From an uncultured Collinsella sp. (GTDB lineage Bacteria > Actinomycetota > Coriobacteriia > Coriobacteriales > Coriobacteriaceae): a DNA stretch of 64,000 bases. The stretch covers positions 1 through 64,000 of the forward strand of contig URUI01000001.1 of the NCBI GenBank assembly GCA_900551015.1, written 5' to 3'. Shown in pieces: positions 18,967-27,786 of the stretch; within the stretch, counting starts at the first letter, position 1, and each line of letters begins with the position of its first letter. The notes below the pieces were generated by a model. That model saw only the letters and a list, made by a program, of their open reading frames with translations, was not told the DNA's origin and ran no database searches. The position numbers were made by a program, and so were the translations under genes.

Positions 18967-20211
18967 TTACTCGTAATCTTGGTAAATCTCACGCGGAGCA
19001 AGCTCCGAATGTTTGCGTTTTAAGGTCTTAGGGGCCTTATATGTGTTGCTCTCGAAGTCGATGTACTCGGTCTGCTTGAGCAGGCGCTCAATCATCTCCT
19101 CGTGATCAAACAGTTCCCAGGCCTCATGCACGGCATCGAGTTTAGCGTGCGTCTCGGGTCGGCGCGGCATAAACAGCGTGCAGCAGTCGGGAGCGGCCTC
19201 AGTCGAGATATCGAACGTACCGATCTCCTCAGCACGCGCGATGATCTCCTGCTTGTCCGAACCGATGAGAGGACGGAACACGGGGATCTTCACGGCCTCG
19301 TTGACGGCCATGATGTTCTCAAGCGTTTGGGAGGCAACCTGCCCAAGCGATTCGCCCGTAACGATGGCCTTGGCGCCCTCGATGTGCGCAATGCGCTCGG
19401 CAACCGAATACATAATGCGACGATACATGATCACACGCAGGTTGCTGGGGCAGGTGACCGAAATCTCACGCTGGCAGTCGCCAAACGGCACCACGTACAG
19501 GCGGCCGATCTGGACACCCGGCTCAAGCGCACGGATGATGTCCTGCACCAAATACTCGCTCGTATCAGGCGTCTGCGGACGACCGGAGAAATGCACCGGC
19601 ACGCACACCGCGCCGCGACGCGCGAGCATCCAGGTCGCCACCGGAGAATCGATACCCGACGACAGCAGCGTCACGACCTTGTCGGCAGAACCCACCGGCA
19701 GACCGCCCACGCCGCGCTCGGAGCGCGCATACACGTAGACACTACCCTGAACCACCAGAACGTGCACCATCGCGTCGGGGTCGTGCATCTGAACCTTTTT
19801 ATCGGGGAAGGCCTCACACAGTACCTCGCCCACCTGACGATTGATATCGATCGAGGTGAGCTCATAGTCAGTATTGGAGCGCTTGGCGTGCACCTTAAAC
19901 GAATCGAAGGAACCAAACTCGCGCAGCGCCTTCACGGCGGCGGCGCAGTACTCCTGCGGGTCGCGGTTGGTGTGATACGCCAAAGACACACGGGCAACGC
20001 CGGGAACGGTGCGAATGACACGCGCCGCCTCGTCGGCCTGATGTTCGTTAAAGGTCACGAGGATATAACCGGAAATTCGAGACACGGCATTCACGGAAAA
20101 GGCGGCCAAGGCCGCCTTGATGTTATCCATGAGGATATGCTCAAAATGTGCGCGGTTCTTGCCCTTCAGCCCAACCTCGTGATAGTGGACTAGGCAGACG
20201 CGAGCCGCCAT
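18967..20211 (-). CDS. thiI: tRNA 4-thiouridine synthase ThiI
   Basis: ThiI adenylates U8 of tRNA for sulfur transfer and can feed thiazole synthesis. It has an N-terminal ferredoxin-like and THUMP region (to about residue 165), then the PP-loop SSGIDSP (184-190). The 414-residue protein ends without the C-terminal rhodanese domain of the enteric enzyme, as in most Gram-positives. Sulfur then comes from a partner cysteine desulfurase that is not in this window. Its ATG directly follows the rpoZ stop. Confidence 0.94.
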   Translation of the reverse strand: MAARVCLVHYHEVGLKGKNRAHFEHILMDNIKAALAAFSVNAVSRISGYILVTFNEHQADEAARVIRTVPGVARVSLAYHTNRDPQEYCAAAVKALREFGSFDSFKVHAKRSNTDYELTSIDINRQVGEVLCEAFPDKKVQMHDPDAMVHVLVVQGSVYVYARSERGVGGLPVGSADKVVTLLSSGIDSPVATWMLARRGAVCVPVHFSGRPQTPDTSEYLVQDIIRALEPGVQIGRLYVVPFGDCQREISVTCPSNLRVIMYRRIMYSVAERIAHIEGAKAIVTGESLGQVASQTLENIMAVNEAVKIPVFRPLIGSDKQEIIARAEEIGTFDISTEAAPDCCTLFMPRRPETHAKLDAVHEAWELFDHEEMIERLLKQTEYIDFESNTYKAPKTLKRKHSELAPREIYQDYE

Positions 20212-20493
20212 TTAGGCTTCAGCAACCTTGTGGCCGAGCGCCTTCTCGTAACGGGCCTCGTCGTAAGAGATGTCACCGTCGACAATCTCGTCCATAGCCA
20301 TCGAGATGGTATCGGCACCGGAAAGCCCGATGGTGATGTCATCGACATCCTGGACGGCAAGCACGCGGTTGTGCTGGCCACGCAGCATGCTATTGATGTC
20401 GCAGGCGCGCTTGGAGGCAAGCGAAGCGAGCAGGAAGCGGTTGTGATCGGTCTTCTCCAGAAGATCGTCAATGCAAGGCTTTACAACGGACAC
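20212..20493 (-). CDS. rpoZ: RNA polymerase omega subunit
   Basis: Omega assists assembly of RNA polymerase by wrapping the beta' C-terminus. The 93-residue product shows PCIDDLLEKTDHNRFLLASLASKRACDINSM, typical of the family. The start is GTG with GAGG nearby. It sits in the actinobacterial mihF-gmk-rpoZ order with five bases between gmk and rpoZ. Confidence 0.93.
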   Translation of the reverse strand: MSVVKPCIDDLLEKTDHNRFLLASLASKRACDINSMLRGQHNRVLAVQDVDDITIGLSGADTISMAMDEIVDGDISYDEARYEKALGHKVAEA

Positions 20494-20498
20494 GGACC

Positions 20499-21068
20499 TC
20501 AGATCCTTTCATGCATATCGAGAACGCGAACGAGCTCATCGGTCGCGCGGTCGAGATCGTCATTCACCACGACGTCGTCGTAGCGGTCGGCAAGGGCAAG
20601 CTCATCGGCGGCGTTTGCCATACGCAGCTCAATCGTCTCGGGCGTCTCGGTACCGCGACCGACTAGACGCTCGCGGAGCACCTCAAGCGAAGGCGGCTTG
20701 ATAAAGATCAGCACGGCCTCGGGGAAACGCTCCTTCACCTGCAGGGCGCCCTGGACATCGATCTCCAAAATCAGAGACGCGCCCGAGGCGAGCTTGGATG
20801 TGACCTCGCTCACCAACGTGCCGTAGCAGTTACCGTGGACCTCGGCCCACTCAACAAACTCACCGTTTGCCACGCGGCGGTCGAACTCCTCGCGCGTCAG
20901 AAAAAAGTAGTTGACGCCGTCGACCTCACCTTTGCGTGGTGCTCGCGTGGTAGCCGAAACCGTCAGACCCAGGTTCGAGCGGCGCTCGCGCACACGAGTG
21001 ACGAGCGTACCCTTGCCTGCGCCTGACGGTCCAGAAATCACAAAGAGCTTGGAATCCTGAGCGCTCAC
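20499..21068 (-). CDS. gmk: Guanylate kinase
   Basis: Converts GMP and ATP to GDP and ADP. The P-loop GPSGAGKG is at residues 13-20, and the GMP-binding region includes SATTRAPRKGEVDGVNYFF. The length is 189 residues. The start is GTG immediately after the mihF stop. Order mihF-gmk-rpoZ as in mycobacteria. Confidence 0.97.
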   Translation of the reverse strand: MSAQDSKLFVISGPSGAGKGTLVTRVRERRSNLGLTVSATTRAPRKGEVDGVNYFFLTREEFDRRVANGEFVEWAEVHGNCYGTLVSEVTSKLASGASLILEIDVQGALQVKERFPEAVLIFIKPPSLEVLRERLVGRGTETPETIELRMANAADELALADRYDDVVVNDDLDRATDELVRVLDMHERI

Positions 21069-21377
21069 TTATTTGGTCAGCTGCTCGAGGAGCTGCTCGC
21101 GCTGACGGACGCCGAGGCCCTGGACGCGACGAGTAGCGGAGATACCGAGCTCCTCCATGATCTTGGCGGCCTTGGCCTTGCCATAACCGGGGAGAGACTC
21201 GATGAGGGTGGAAACCTTCATGCGGGAAGCGATGGGGTCATCGGAGTTGAGCACGGACTCGAGGGACTTCTCGCCCTTCTTGATCTGCTCGCGAAGCTCA
21301 GCGCGGGCGTGACGTGCGGCAGCAGCCTTCTCAAGAGCCTGCTTGCGCTGCTCGTCGGTAAGCTGAGGGAGTGCCAT
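21069..21377 (-). CDS. mihF: Actinobacterial integration host factor
   Basis: Small nucleoid protein of the actinobacterial IHF family, unrelated in fold to enteric IHF/HU. It binds DNA through a helix-turn-helix-like H2TH region. The 102-residue protein has a long charged N-terminal helix (TDEQRKQALEKAAAARHARA) and then LESLPGYGKAKAAKIMEELGISATRRVQGLG, the family core. The chosen ATG (MALPQLTDEQ) fits the family. Its position before gmk and after pyrF is conserved in actinobacteria and is one of the best taxonomic hints here. Confidence 0.94.
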   Translation of the reverse strand: MALPQLTDEQRKQALEKAAAARHARAELREQIKKGEKSLESVLNSDDPIASRMKVSTLIESLPGYGKAKAAKIMEELGISATRRVQGLGVRQREQLLEQLTK

Positions 21378-21418
21378 TCGTACCTCCAAATAGTTGGGTT
21401 ATATCTGATTCAATAATT

Positions 21419-21450
21419 GGCATTTTAGCACGTAGAACGTACAAAATGCC
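21419..21450 (-). promoter_or_regulatory. Inverted repeat and possible extended -10 upstream of mihF
   Basis: GGCATTTT and AAAATGCC (8 bp each, 21419-21426 and 21443-21450) flank 16 bases about 42 bases upstream of mihF. The minus strand carries TGCTAAAAT across the left arm, an extended -10. A repressor or self-binding site for the nucleoid protein is possible. Low certainty. Confidence 0.35.
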
Positions 21451-21513
21451 TAATCGCGGCTCCATAGGTTAGACGATACCCGCAAAAAGTGCAATATACT
21501 GCGCCCAAAGTTA

Positions 21514-21571
21514 AGCCCCTGACCTGCGATTCCACACAAAGGATGGGAAAGTTTACGCAGGCACAGGGGCT
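21514..21571 (-). terminator. Long hairpin downstream of pyrF
   Basis: Arms AGCCCCTGACCTGCG (21514-21528) and CGCAGGCACAGGGGCT (21556-21571) pair with one or two mismatches around a 27-base loop. The minus strand then reads TTAACTTT. It probably ends the pyr operon, though the U-tract is poor. Confidence 0.5.
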
Positions 21572-21616
21572 ATTTTGTGCTAATGAGACCCAAAAGTGGT
21601 GACTTAGGGGAATCTT

Positions 21617-22333
21617 TTACGCGACGTTTTCGACCAGCTCGGCGACGATAGCGTCAAAGGCGGCAACCGGATCGTCGGCACCGGTGATGGGACGGCCCAC
21701 CACAATGTGGCTTGCGCCACGCTCGATAGCCTGGGAAGGCGTCGCCACGCGGGACTGGTCACCAAGGGCGGCACCCACCGGACGCACACCCGGAGTCACG
21801 ATCAGGGCATCAGGACCCAGCAGCTCACGCATGTCGTGAGCCTCCATCGGTGAGCACACGATGCCATCGATGCCGTTGGCCTGAGCAAGCTTTGCCAAGC
21901 GGGCGGCCTCCTCGGCCACGGGAGACTCGACGCCGATCTCGCTCAAGGCATCCTGATTCATGCTCGTGAGCACGGTGATGGCGACGAGCTTGGCGCGGTC
22001 CTCACGCGCCTCCTCGGCACCCTCGCGGCAGGCAGCGAGCATAGCACCCGAGCCCAGGCCGTGGACCGAAAGCAGGTCGGCACCGGCAAGCGAGGCCGAG
22101 CGGGCAGCGCCGCGCACCTGATGCGGAATGTCATGGAACTTAAGGTCGAGGAAGACCTTAAAGCCAAGGTCCTTAAAGGTCTTGACGATCTGGGGACCCT
22201 CAGCGTAATAGAGCGTCATGCCGACCTTGAGCCAGGCGGCATGGCCCGAAAGCTCGTGGGCGAGATCGAGCGCGCGCTCACGGTCGCAGTCGAGGGCGAC
22301 GATAACACGGTCGCGGGCATCATTCTCTAGCAT
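21617..22333 (-). CDS. pyrF: Orotidine 5'-phosphate decarboxylase
   Basis: Last step of UMP synthesis: decarboxylation of OMP. TIM-barrel of 238 residues with catalytic DLKFHDIP (Asp63, Lys65, Asp68) and the phosphate-binding VTPGVRP and GRPIT. The ATG overlaps the pyrD end by seven bases. Last gene of the pyr operon. Confidence 0.97.
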   Translation of the reverse strand: MLENDARDRVIVALDCDRERALDLAHELSGHAAWLKVGMTLYYAEGPQIVKTFKDLGFKVFLDLKFHDIPHQVRGAARSASLAGADLLSVHGLGSGAMLAACREGAEEAREDRAKLVAITVLTSMNQDALSEIGVESPVAEEAARLAKLAQANGIDGIVCSPMEAHDMRELLGPDALIVTPGVRPVGAALGDQSRVATPSQAIERGASHIVVGRPITGADDPVAAFDAIVAELVENVA

Positions 22334-23250
22334 TCGAAAGCACCCACCAGCTCGTTGATGTCCTTTACGCCCTGGGACTCGGCCCAGGCCTCGAGCTCAT
22401 GCGCGATCTTAAGCGAAGCACACGGATCGACGAAGTTGGCCATGCCGACCGACACGCAGGTGGCGCCGGCCAGGATAAACTCAGCCGCATCCTCGCCAGT
22501 CATGACACCGCCGACACCGTTGATGGGGATATCGACGGCCTGGGCAACCTCCCAGACCATGCGCACGGCGATGTGGTGGCACAGCGGGCCCGAAAGGCCG
22601 CCCTTGGGCTTGGCCACGCGGGACTTGCGGGTATGGACGTCGATGGCCATGCCCTGGATGGAGTTGATGACCGAAAGGCCGTCGGCGCCGGCAGCCTCGA
22701 GGGCCTTGGCGATCTCGGCGACGTTGACCGGCGCCATCTTCACGAACAGCGGCTTATCAGTCACCTTGCGGCAGGCAGCCATAACGGAAGAGGCGCCCTC
22801 GGGCGTGGAGCCCATGGCGGCACCGCCGGCGGCGATGTTGGGGCAGCTCACGTTGATCTCGTAGCCGGCAGCCCAGGGGCATAGCTCGACATACATCTCG
22901 AGTGCGCGGACAAACTCGCCAACGGAGTGACCGGCAACCTGACAGATGACCTGGCAGCCGTCCTTGGACAGCTGTTCGAGCCACGGACCGGACTCGCGGG
23001 CAAAGGCGGCCACGCCGGGGTTCTGAAGACCCACGGAGTTGATCATACCGCCGGGAATTTCGGCCATGCGGGGCGCGGGATTGCCGGGCCAGGGCTCGGC
23101 AGCGCAACCCTTGGTGGTGATGGCGCCCAGCTGGGAAACATCAAAGAAGTTCTGGAACTGCCAACCGTAGCCAAAGGTACCGGCTGCGGTGTTAATGGGG
23201 TTCTGCATCTTGACGCCGCCGAAATCGACGGCCATGTTCACGGTACCCAC
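22327..23250 (-). CDS. pyrD: Dihydroorotate dehydrogenase, class 1B catalytic subunit
   Basis: FMN enzyme oxidising dihydroorotate to orotate. With PyrK as partner it is the NAD-dependent 1B type. The 307-residue protein has NPINTAAGTFGYG near the N-terminus, INVSCPNIAAGG with the catalytic Cys region, and VKMAPV. The start is GTG sharing one base with the pyrK stop, with AAGGTGG about ten bases upstream; GTG and ATG codons slightly downstream are alternatives. Confidence 0.96.
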   Translation of the reverse strand: MGTVNMAVDFGGVKMQNPINTAAGTFGYGWQFQNFFDVSQLGAITTKGCAAEPWPGNPAPRMAEIPGGMINSVGLQNPGVAAFARESGPWLEQLSKDGCQVICQVAGHSVGEFVRALEMYVELCPWAAGYEINVSCPNIAAGGAAMGSTPEGASSVMAACRKVTDKPLFVKMAPVNVAEIAKALEAAGADGLSVINSIQGMAIDVHTRKSRVAKPKGGLSGPLCHHIAVRMVWEVAQAVDIPINGVGGVMTGEDAAEFILAGATCVSVGMANFVDPCASLKIAHELEAWAESQGVKDINELVGAFEC

Positions 23251-24041
23251 TAGAAGACCACCACCTTAGAAGCATCGAACACGGGACCGCACATACAAGC
23301 ACCCTTCATACCGTCGACCGTCTCGACATTACAGGTGTTGCAGGCGCCAAAGCCACAGCTCATCATGCGCTCGAGCGACACCTCGCAGTACACACCGGCC
23401 TCGGCGGCAGCGGCGGCGACCTTCTTCATCATGACGGCGGGGCCGCAGCTGGCGACGTAGTCGTAGCCGCCCTCTCCAAGCAGCTCGGCTGCCGGATCGG
23501 TGCAAAAACCGTGCGTGCCGAGCGAACCGTCGTCGGTGCACACGTTAACCGTGGCGCCCAGCGCACGGAACTCATCGACACCCACGACTTTGGAAGCGGT
23601 GCCAAAGCCCAGGCACACGTCCACATCAACACCCTGCTCGGCAAGCATGCCGGCAAGACACAGCACAGGCGGAACGCCGATGCCACCGGCGACGAGCAGT
23701 GCCTTCCTGGTGCCCTCGGGTACCATCCAGCCACGGCCACCGGGGCCCAACAGGTTAGAGGTGGAGCCAGGGCCCATCTGGGACAAACGGCGGGTATCGT
23801 CGCCCACGACGGCGTACCACAGCTCGACGGTGCCGGCCTCGGCGTCGGCGCGATAGAAGCTCAGGGGCACGCGAAGCAGCGAGGAGGCATCGCCGGGCAC
23901 GGCAATGTTCACAAACTGACCGGGCTTGAGCGCACTTGCAAGCTTGGGGGCCGAGATTACGAGCGAGAAGATGCCGTCGGCGATCTCCTGGTTCGAGACG
24001 ACCTCGAAGTCGTGCATGCGTGCAGTGGAAGGTGTGGGCAT
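23250..24041 (-). CDS. pyrK: Dihydroorotate dehydrogenase electron-transfer subunit PyrK
   Basis: Carries electrons from PyrD to NAD+ through FAD and a [2Fe-2S] cluster. It has an N-terminal FAD domain (VPLSFYRAD), a central NAD domain (GGIGVPPVLCLAGML) and a C-terminal cysteine cluster CGFGACNTC plus CMC. The length is 263 residues. The ATG has GGAG six bases upstream. It is coupled to pyrD by a one-base overlap and lies 92 bases after pyrC. Confidence 0.95.
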   Translation of the reverse strand: MPTPSTARMHDFEVVSNQEIADGIFSLVISAPKLASALKPGQFVNIAVPGDASSLLRVPLSFYRADAEAGTVELWYAVVGDDTRRLSQMGPGSTSNLLGPGGRGWMVPEGTRKALLVAGGIGVPPVLCLAGMLAEQGVDVDVCLGFGTASKVVGVDEFRALGATVNVCTDDGSLGTHGFCTDPAAELLGEGGYDYVASCGPAVMMKKVAAAAAEAGVYCEVSLERMMSCGFGACNTCNVETVDGMKGACMCGPVFDASKVVVF

Positions 24042-24133
24042 AGACGCTCCAATCCCCCATGCGGTTGCATGGTCTAAACGAACAGAAAGCGCGGCACCGC
24101 AAGGGCGCCGCGCACAAAAGCGATAAGGCTATG

Positions 24134-25423
24134 CTAGCAGATGCAGCCGTCGGCGAGCGTCTGCTTGCCACCGACAAATACATCGGTGGCACGACCGGTG
24201 AGCGTGCGGCCGGCAAAACCGGAGTTCTCGGCGCGCGACTCGTAACCGTCCTCGCCAACCGTCCAGGTTGCGGAGGGGTCGAACACGGTCAGGTCGGCGA
24301 CAGAGCCCGCCTTGACCTGAACCTGATCGAGGCCCAGAATCTCACGCGGCTTGATGGCCATGAGCTCGACCATGCGGCTCACGCTCATCTTGCCCGTGTT
24401 GACCAGCTCAGTGAGCACGAGCGACAGCGAAGTCTCGAGGCCAATCATTCCAAAGGGCGCGAGCTCGAACTCGCGGGCCTTCTCCCACGGGGTGTGGGGA
24501 GCGTGGTCGGTAACGATAGCGTCGACGGTACCGTCGATGACACCCTGACGGATTGCCTCAGCGTCCTCATCGGTACGCAGCGGCGGATTGACCTTGAGAG
24601 AGGTGTTGTAGGTCTCGTCCAGGTCGTTCTCGGTCAGGAACATGTGGTGCGGGGTGGCCTCGCAGGTAACCTGAACGCCAGCGGCCTTACCGGCACGCAC
24701 GATCTCCAGGCCATGGGCGGTGGAGATGTGCTGGATGTGCAGCTTGGCACCAGTCAGCTTGGCGATCTCGATGTCGCGGGCGATCTGGAGCTCCTCGCCG
24801 GCAGCCGGCCAGCCCTCGAGAGCCAGACGGGTCGAGACCTTGCCCTCGTTGATCTGGCCGTGGCCGACCAGGTCCTCGTCCTGGCAGTGGCTCATAAAGA
24901 CCTTGCCGAACATCTTGCCGTAGTCCATGCAGCGACGGAGCATGCCCGCGCCCTGCACGCCGCGACCGTCGTCGGTGAAGGCGACGGCGCCATGGGCGAC
25001 CATATCGCCCATCTCGGACATGGCCTCGCCCTTAAGACCGCGGGTCATGGCGCCCGACGGATAGACGCGGCAGTGACCGACCTCGGCAGCACGGGACTTG
25101 ACGAACTCCACGACGGTGCCGTTATCGGTGACGGGATCGGTGTTGGGCATGGAGCACACACCGGTAAAGCCGCCCTTGGCAGCTGCGCGAGTGCCGCTCT
25201 CGATGTCCTCTTTGACCTCGTAGCCGGGCTCGCGAAGGTGAACGTGCATATCCACCAGGCCGGGGACGAGGTACTTGCCGGAAAGGTCGCGGACCTCGGC
25301 TCCCTCGACGGCGAGATTCTCGCCGACCTCGGCGATCTTGTCGCCGTCAATCAGGACGTCAACGACACCGTCAAGCTCGACAGACGGGTCGACGACGTGG
25401 GCATTCTTAAGAAGCAAGGCCAT
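24134..25423 (-). CDS. pyrC: Dihydroorotase
   Basis: Cyclises carbamoyl aspartate to dihydroorotate. Type I amidohydrolase of 429 residues with the metal motif DMHVHLREPG, the bridging Lys region, and DHAPH near the C-terminal half. The chosen ATG has GGAGGTG at eight bases; this Shine-Dalgarno lies within the last codons of pyrB, which overlaps by 17 bases, giving tight coupling of steps two and three. Confidence 0.97.
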   Translation of the reverse strand: MALLLKNAHVVDPSVELDGVVDVLIDGDKIAEVGENLAVEGAEVRDLSGKYLVPGLVDMHVHLREPGYEVKEDIESGTRAAAKGGFTGVCSMPNTDPVTDNGTVVEFVKSRAAEVGHCRVYPSGAMTRGLKGEAMSEMGDMVAHGAVAFTDDGRGVQGAGMLRRCMDYGKMFGKVFMSHCQDEDLVGHGQINEGKVSTRLALEGWPAAGEELQIARDIEIAKLTGAKLHIQHISTAHGLEIVRAGKAAGVQVTCEATPHHMFLTENDLDETYNTSLKVNPPLRTDEDAEAIRQGVIDGTVDAIVTDHAPHTPWEKAREFELAPFGMIGLETSLSLVLTELVNTGKMSVSRMVELMAIKPREILGLDQVQVKAGSVADLTVFDPSATWTVGEDGYESRAENSGFAGRTLTGRATDVFVGGKQTLADGCIC

Positions 25424-26351
25424 TATCGGCACCTCCAAGCAGCAGATACAGGATAGCCATACGCACGCAGATACCGGCGTAGACCTGCTCCAGGATGACG
25501 GAGCGTTGCGGGTGGTCGGCCATATAGGAGTCGAACTCGACGCCGCGGTTGATGGGGCCCGGGTGGCAGATGATCGTATCGGGCTTCATGAGCTTCTCGC
25601 GGTCCTTGGTCAGGCCGAAGAGCTTGTGATACTCGCGAATCGTGGGGAACGGAGCGCCCTCAAGGCGCTCCTGCTGCACGCGCAGCATGTAGACGACGTC
25701 CAGCTCGGGCAGGACGGAATCGAGGTCGCTCGTCACGTGGTCGCAACCCAGAACCTCGGGCGCCGGCGGCAGCAGCGTGCCGGGGGCGACAGCGTAGGTC
25801 TCGCAGCCCATGATCTTAAGGGCGGGGATCAGCGAGCCGCAGACACGGGAGTGCGCGATATCGCCGACGACAGCGACCTTCAGACCGTGGAAGTCACCCT
25901 TGTGCTCCCAGATGGTGTACAGGTCGAGCAGGGCCTGCGTAGGATGGTTGTGCTTGCCGTCGCCGGCGCAGATAACGCTCGCGGGCGAGTTCTGCGTGAC
26001 GATGTAGGGAGCACCGGCGTGCTTATCGCGAACGACGATGCAATCAATCTTGTAGGCGTTGAGGGTCTCGACGGTGTCGACGAGGCTCTCGCCCTTGACC
26101 GTGGAGGTCGAGGAGCCGCCAAAGTTGAGGCTGTCGGCCGAAAGGCGCTTCTCGGCGAGCTCGAAGGAGCTGCGGGTGCGCGTCGAGGGCTCGTTGAACA
26201 TGTTGACGATGGTCTTGCCCTTGAGCGTGGGGACCTTCTTGATCGCACGCTCGTTGACCTCGGAGAACGCCTTGGCGGTCTCGAGGATGAGCTTGATGTC
26301 CTCTTCGGAGTACTCGGTAATGTCGATCAGGTGCTTATGGTTGAACGCCAC
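25407..26351 (-). CDS. pyrB: Aspartate carbamoyltransferase catalytic subunit
   Basis: Joins carbamoyl phosphate to aspartate, the committed step. The 314-residue protein has the carbamoyl-phosphate motif EPSTRTRSSFELA and HPTQALLDL. The start is GTG 11 bases after GGAGG, which sits in the end of pyrR. No pyrI regulatory chain is found, so the enzyme is probably controlled only at transcription by PyrR. Carbamoyl-phosphate synthase genes are not in this operon. Confidence 0.96.
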   Translation of the reverse strand: MAFNHKHLIDITEYSEEDIKLILETAKAFSEVNERAIKKVPTLKGKTIVNMFNEPSTRTRSSFELAEKRLSADSLNFGGSSTSTVKGESLVDTVETLNAYKIDCIVVRDKHAGAPYIVTQNSPASVICAGDGKHNHPTQALLDLYTIWEHKGDFHGLKVAVVGDIAHSRVCGSLIPALKIMGCETYAVAPGTLLPPAPEVLGCDHVTSDLDSVLPELDVVYMLRVQQERLEGAPFPTIREYHKLFGLTKDREKLMKPDTIICHPGPINRGVEFDSYMADHPQRSVILEQVYAGICVRMAILYLLLGGADNGLAS

Positions 26352-26355
26352 GGTA

Positions 26356-26952
<597 letters not shown>

Positions 26953-26979
26953 TCACATGTCTTGACTGCTGACACAGTC

Positions 26980-27076
26980 AAAAAAATAGATGCCCAACCG
27001 CTTAAGCGGACCAGACACCCACAGGAAAGGCTGCTCTTTGGCAGCTATGTAATTCCATGTGGGTATCTCGTACCCC
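26980..27076 (-). promoter_or_regulatory. pyr operon attenuator leader
   Basis: Reading the minus strand 5'->3': a GGGTA/TACCC hairpin (27061-27075); a stem CCCACA...TGTGGG that encloses the small hairpin GCTGC-CAAAGA-GCAGC, whose loop resembles PyrR-binding loops (27018-27063); then a G-U-rich stem around CCGC-TTAA-GCGG ending in a run of T (26980-27019). The CCC run is shared by the first two structures, and the TGTGGG arm abuts the terminator arm. Mutually exclusive folding fits PyrR attenuation. PyrR as the ligand is inferred from the next gene. Confidence 0.75.
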
Positions 27077-27192
27077 TTTAATGGTCAAGGGATAGTGTAG
27101 CCAACCTCGAGCTTAATTGCGAGCATAAATACAGAGCAATCCGTAAACGTGCGCAGGCGCTCCATAAACCTATATATATTTGTGGGACGAGC
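27077..27192. other. Divergent intergenic stretch between pyr leader and rpmB promoter
   Basis: No gene is seen here. It must hold the promoter for the leftward pyr operon. The best minus-strand candidate is TACACT near 27100, without a good -35. An A+T-rich stretch (ATATATAT near 27173) is the other notable feature. Confidence 0.4.
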
Positions 27193-27221
27193 TTGAAAAC
27201 ACACGCACGAGCTGGCATAAT
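27193..27221 (+). promoter_or_regulatory. Sigma-70-type promoter upstream of rpmB
   Basis: TTGAAA (27193-27198), a 17-base spacer and CATAAT (27216-27221) form a good housekeeping promoter. It would give rpmB a leader of about 160 bases. No coding sequence is seen in that leader. Confidence 0.6.
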
Positions 27222-27327
27222 CCCCTCTGCTGCACGCAAATCGGATCTACGTCCAGGGCCGTAGCGTGGGCACTATCGCCAAAAGAGGAATATCTCTGTG
27301 TAGATTGCGCACAGGGAGCGACTTCTG

Positions 27328-27336
27328 TGCTATAGT
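27328..27336 (+). promoter_or_regulatory. Extended -10 promoter of rpmB
   Basis: TGCTATAGT, with transcription expected to start near 27343. There is no clear -35. A GCACAG/CTGTGC inverted repeat (27309-27330) overlaps it. Confidence 0.6.
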
Positions 27337-27390
27337 TCAGGCTTGTTTGCTAACGCGACATGTTCGTTTGTCGCCCAAGGAGGGTCAGTT

Positions 27391-27579
27391 ATGTCCAAAG
27401 TTTGCGAAGTTTGCGGTAAGCACCCCGTTGCCGGTCGCTCCATCAGCCACTCTCACCGCGTCACCAACCGTAAGTTCCGCCCCAACATCCAGCGCGTCTA
27501 CGTCGTCGTCGATGGTCACCGTCGCAAGATGAACGTTTGCTCCACCTGCCTTAAGTCTGGCAAGGTTGCGCGCTCCTAA
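27391..27579 (+). CDS. rpmB: 50S ribosomal protein L28, zinc-binding form
   Basis: L28 is a small protein of the large subunit. The 62-residue product has CEVCGK near the start and CSTC near the end, the four-cysteine C+ form that binds zinc. The ATG has AAGGAGGG seven bases upstream. It is monocistronic, with a strong terminator. It stands divergent from the pyr operon. Confidence 0.97.
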   Translation: MSKVCEVCGKHPVAGRSISHSHRVTNRKFRPNIQRVYVVVDGHRRKMNVCSTCLKSGKVARS

Positions 27580-27647
27580 ATAAGGTCTTACCAACAAGTA
27601 CCTCGGACTCTCCGGGTCAAAGACCTCGCGTTCATATAGAACTTACC

Positions 27648-27680
27648 AAAGGCGTCCTCCCCCACGGAGGGCGCCTTTTT
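27648..27680 (+). terminator. Intrinsic terminator of rpmB
   Basis: AGGCGTCCTCC pairs with GGAGGGCGCCT (one G-U pair), and five T follow. It ends only four bases before the left inverted repeat of the transposase unit. Confidence 0.88.
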
Positions 27681-27683
27681 GCA

Positions 27684-27733
27684 CTCATTGGGGACAGACT
27701 TACATGAGTGTTTTCACGCATTGGGGACAGACT
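27684..27733 (+). repeat. Left REP-like inverted repeat
   Basis: Two direct copies of CATTGGGGACAGACT flank a small palindrome (ATGAGTG-TTTT-CACGCAT, one mismatch). The 50 bases match the reverse complement of 28693-28742 at 47 positions. Confidence 0.85.
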
Positions 27734-27786
27734 TAGATGAATGCTTTCCTAAGCTCACAGTGCATCGATCGGCCCCAATCCATACC

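Noticed and set aside
27684..27735. CRISPR array from repeated GGGGACAGAC boxes
   Set aside because: Only two copies per side, inverted at the two ends, with no spacers of constant length and no cas genes.
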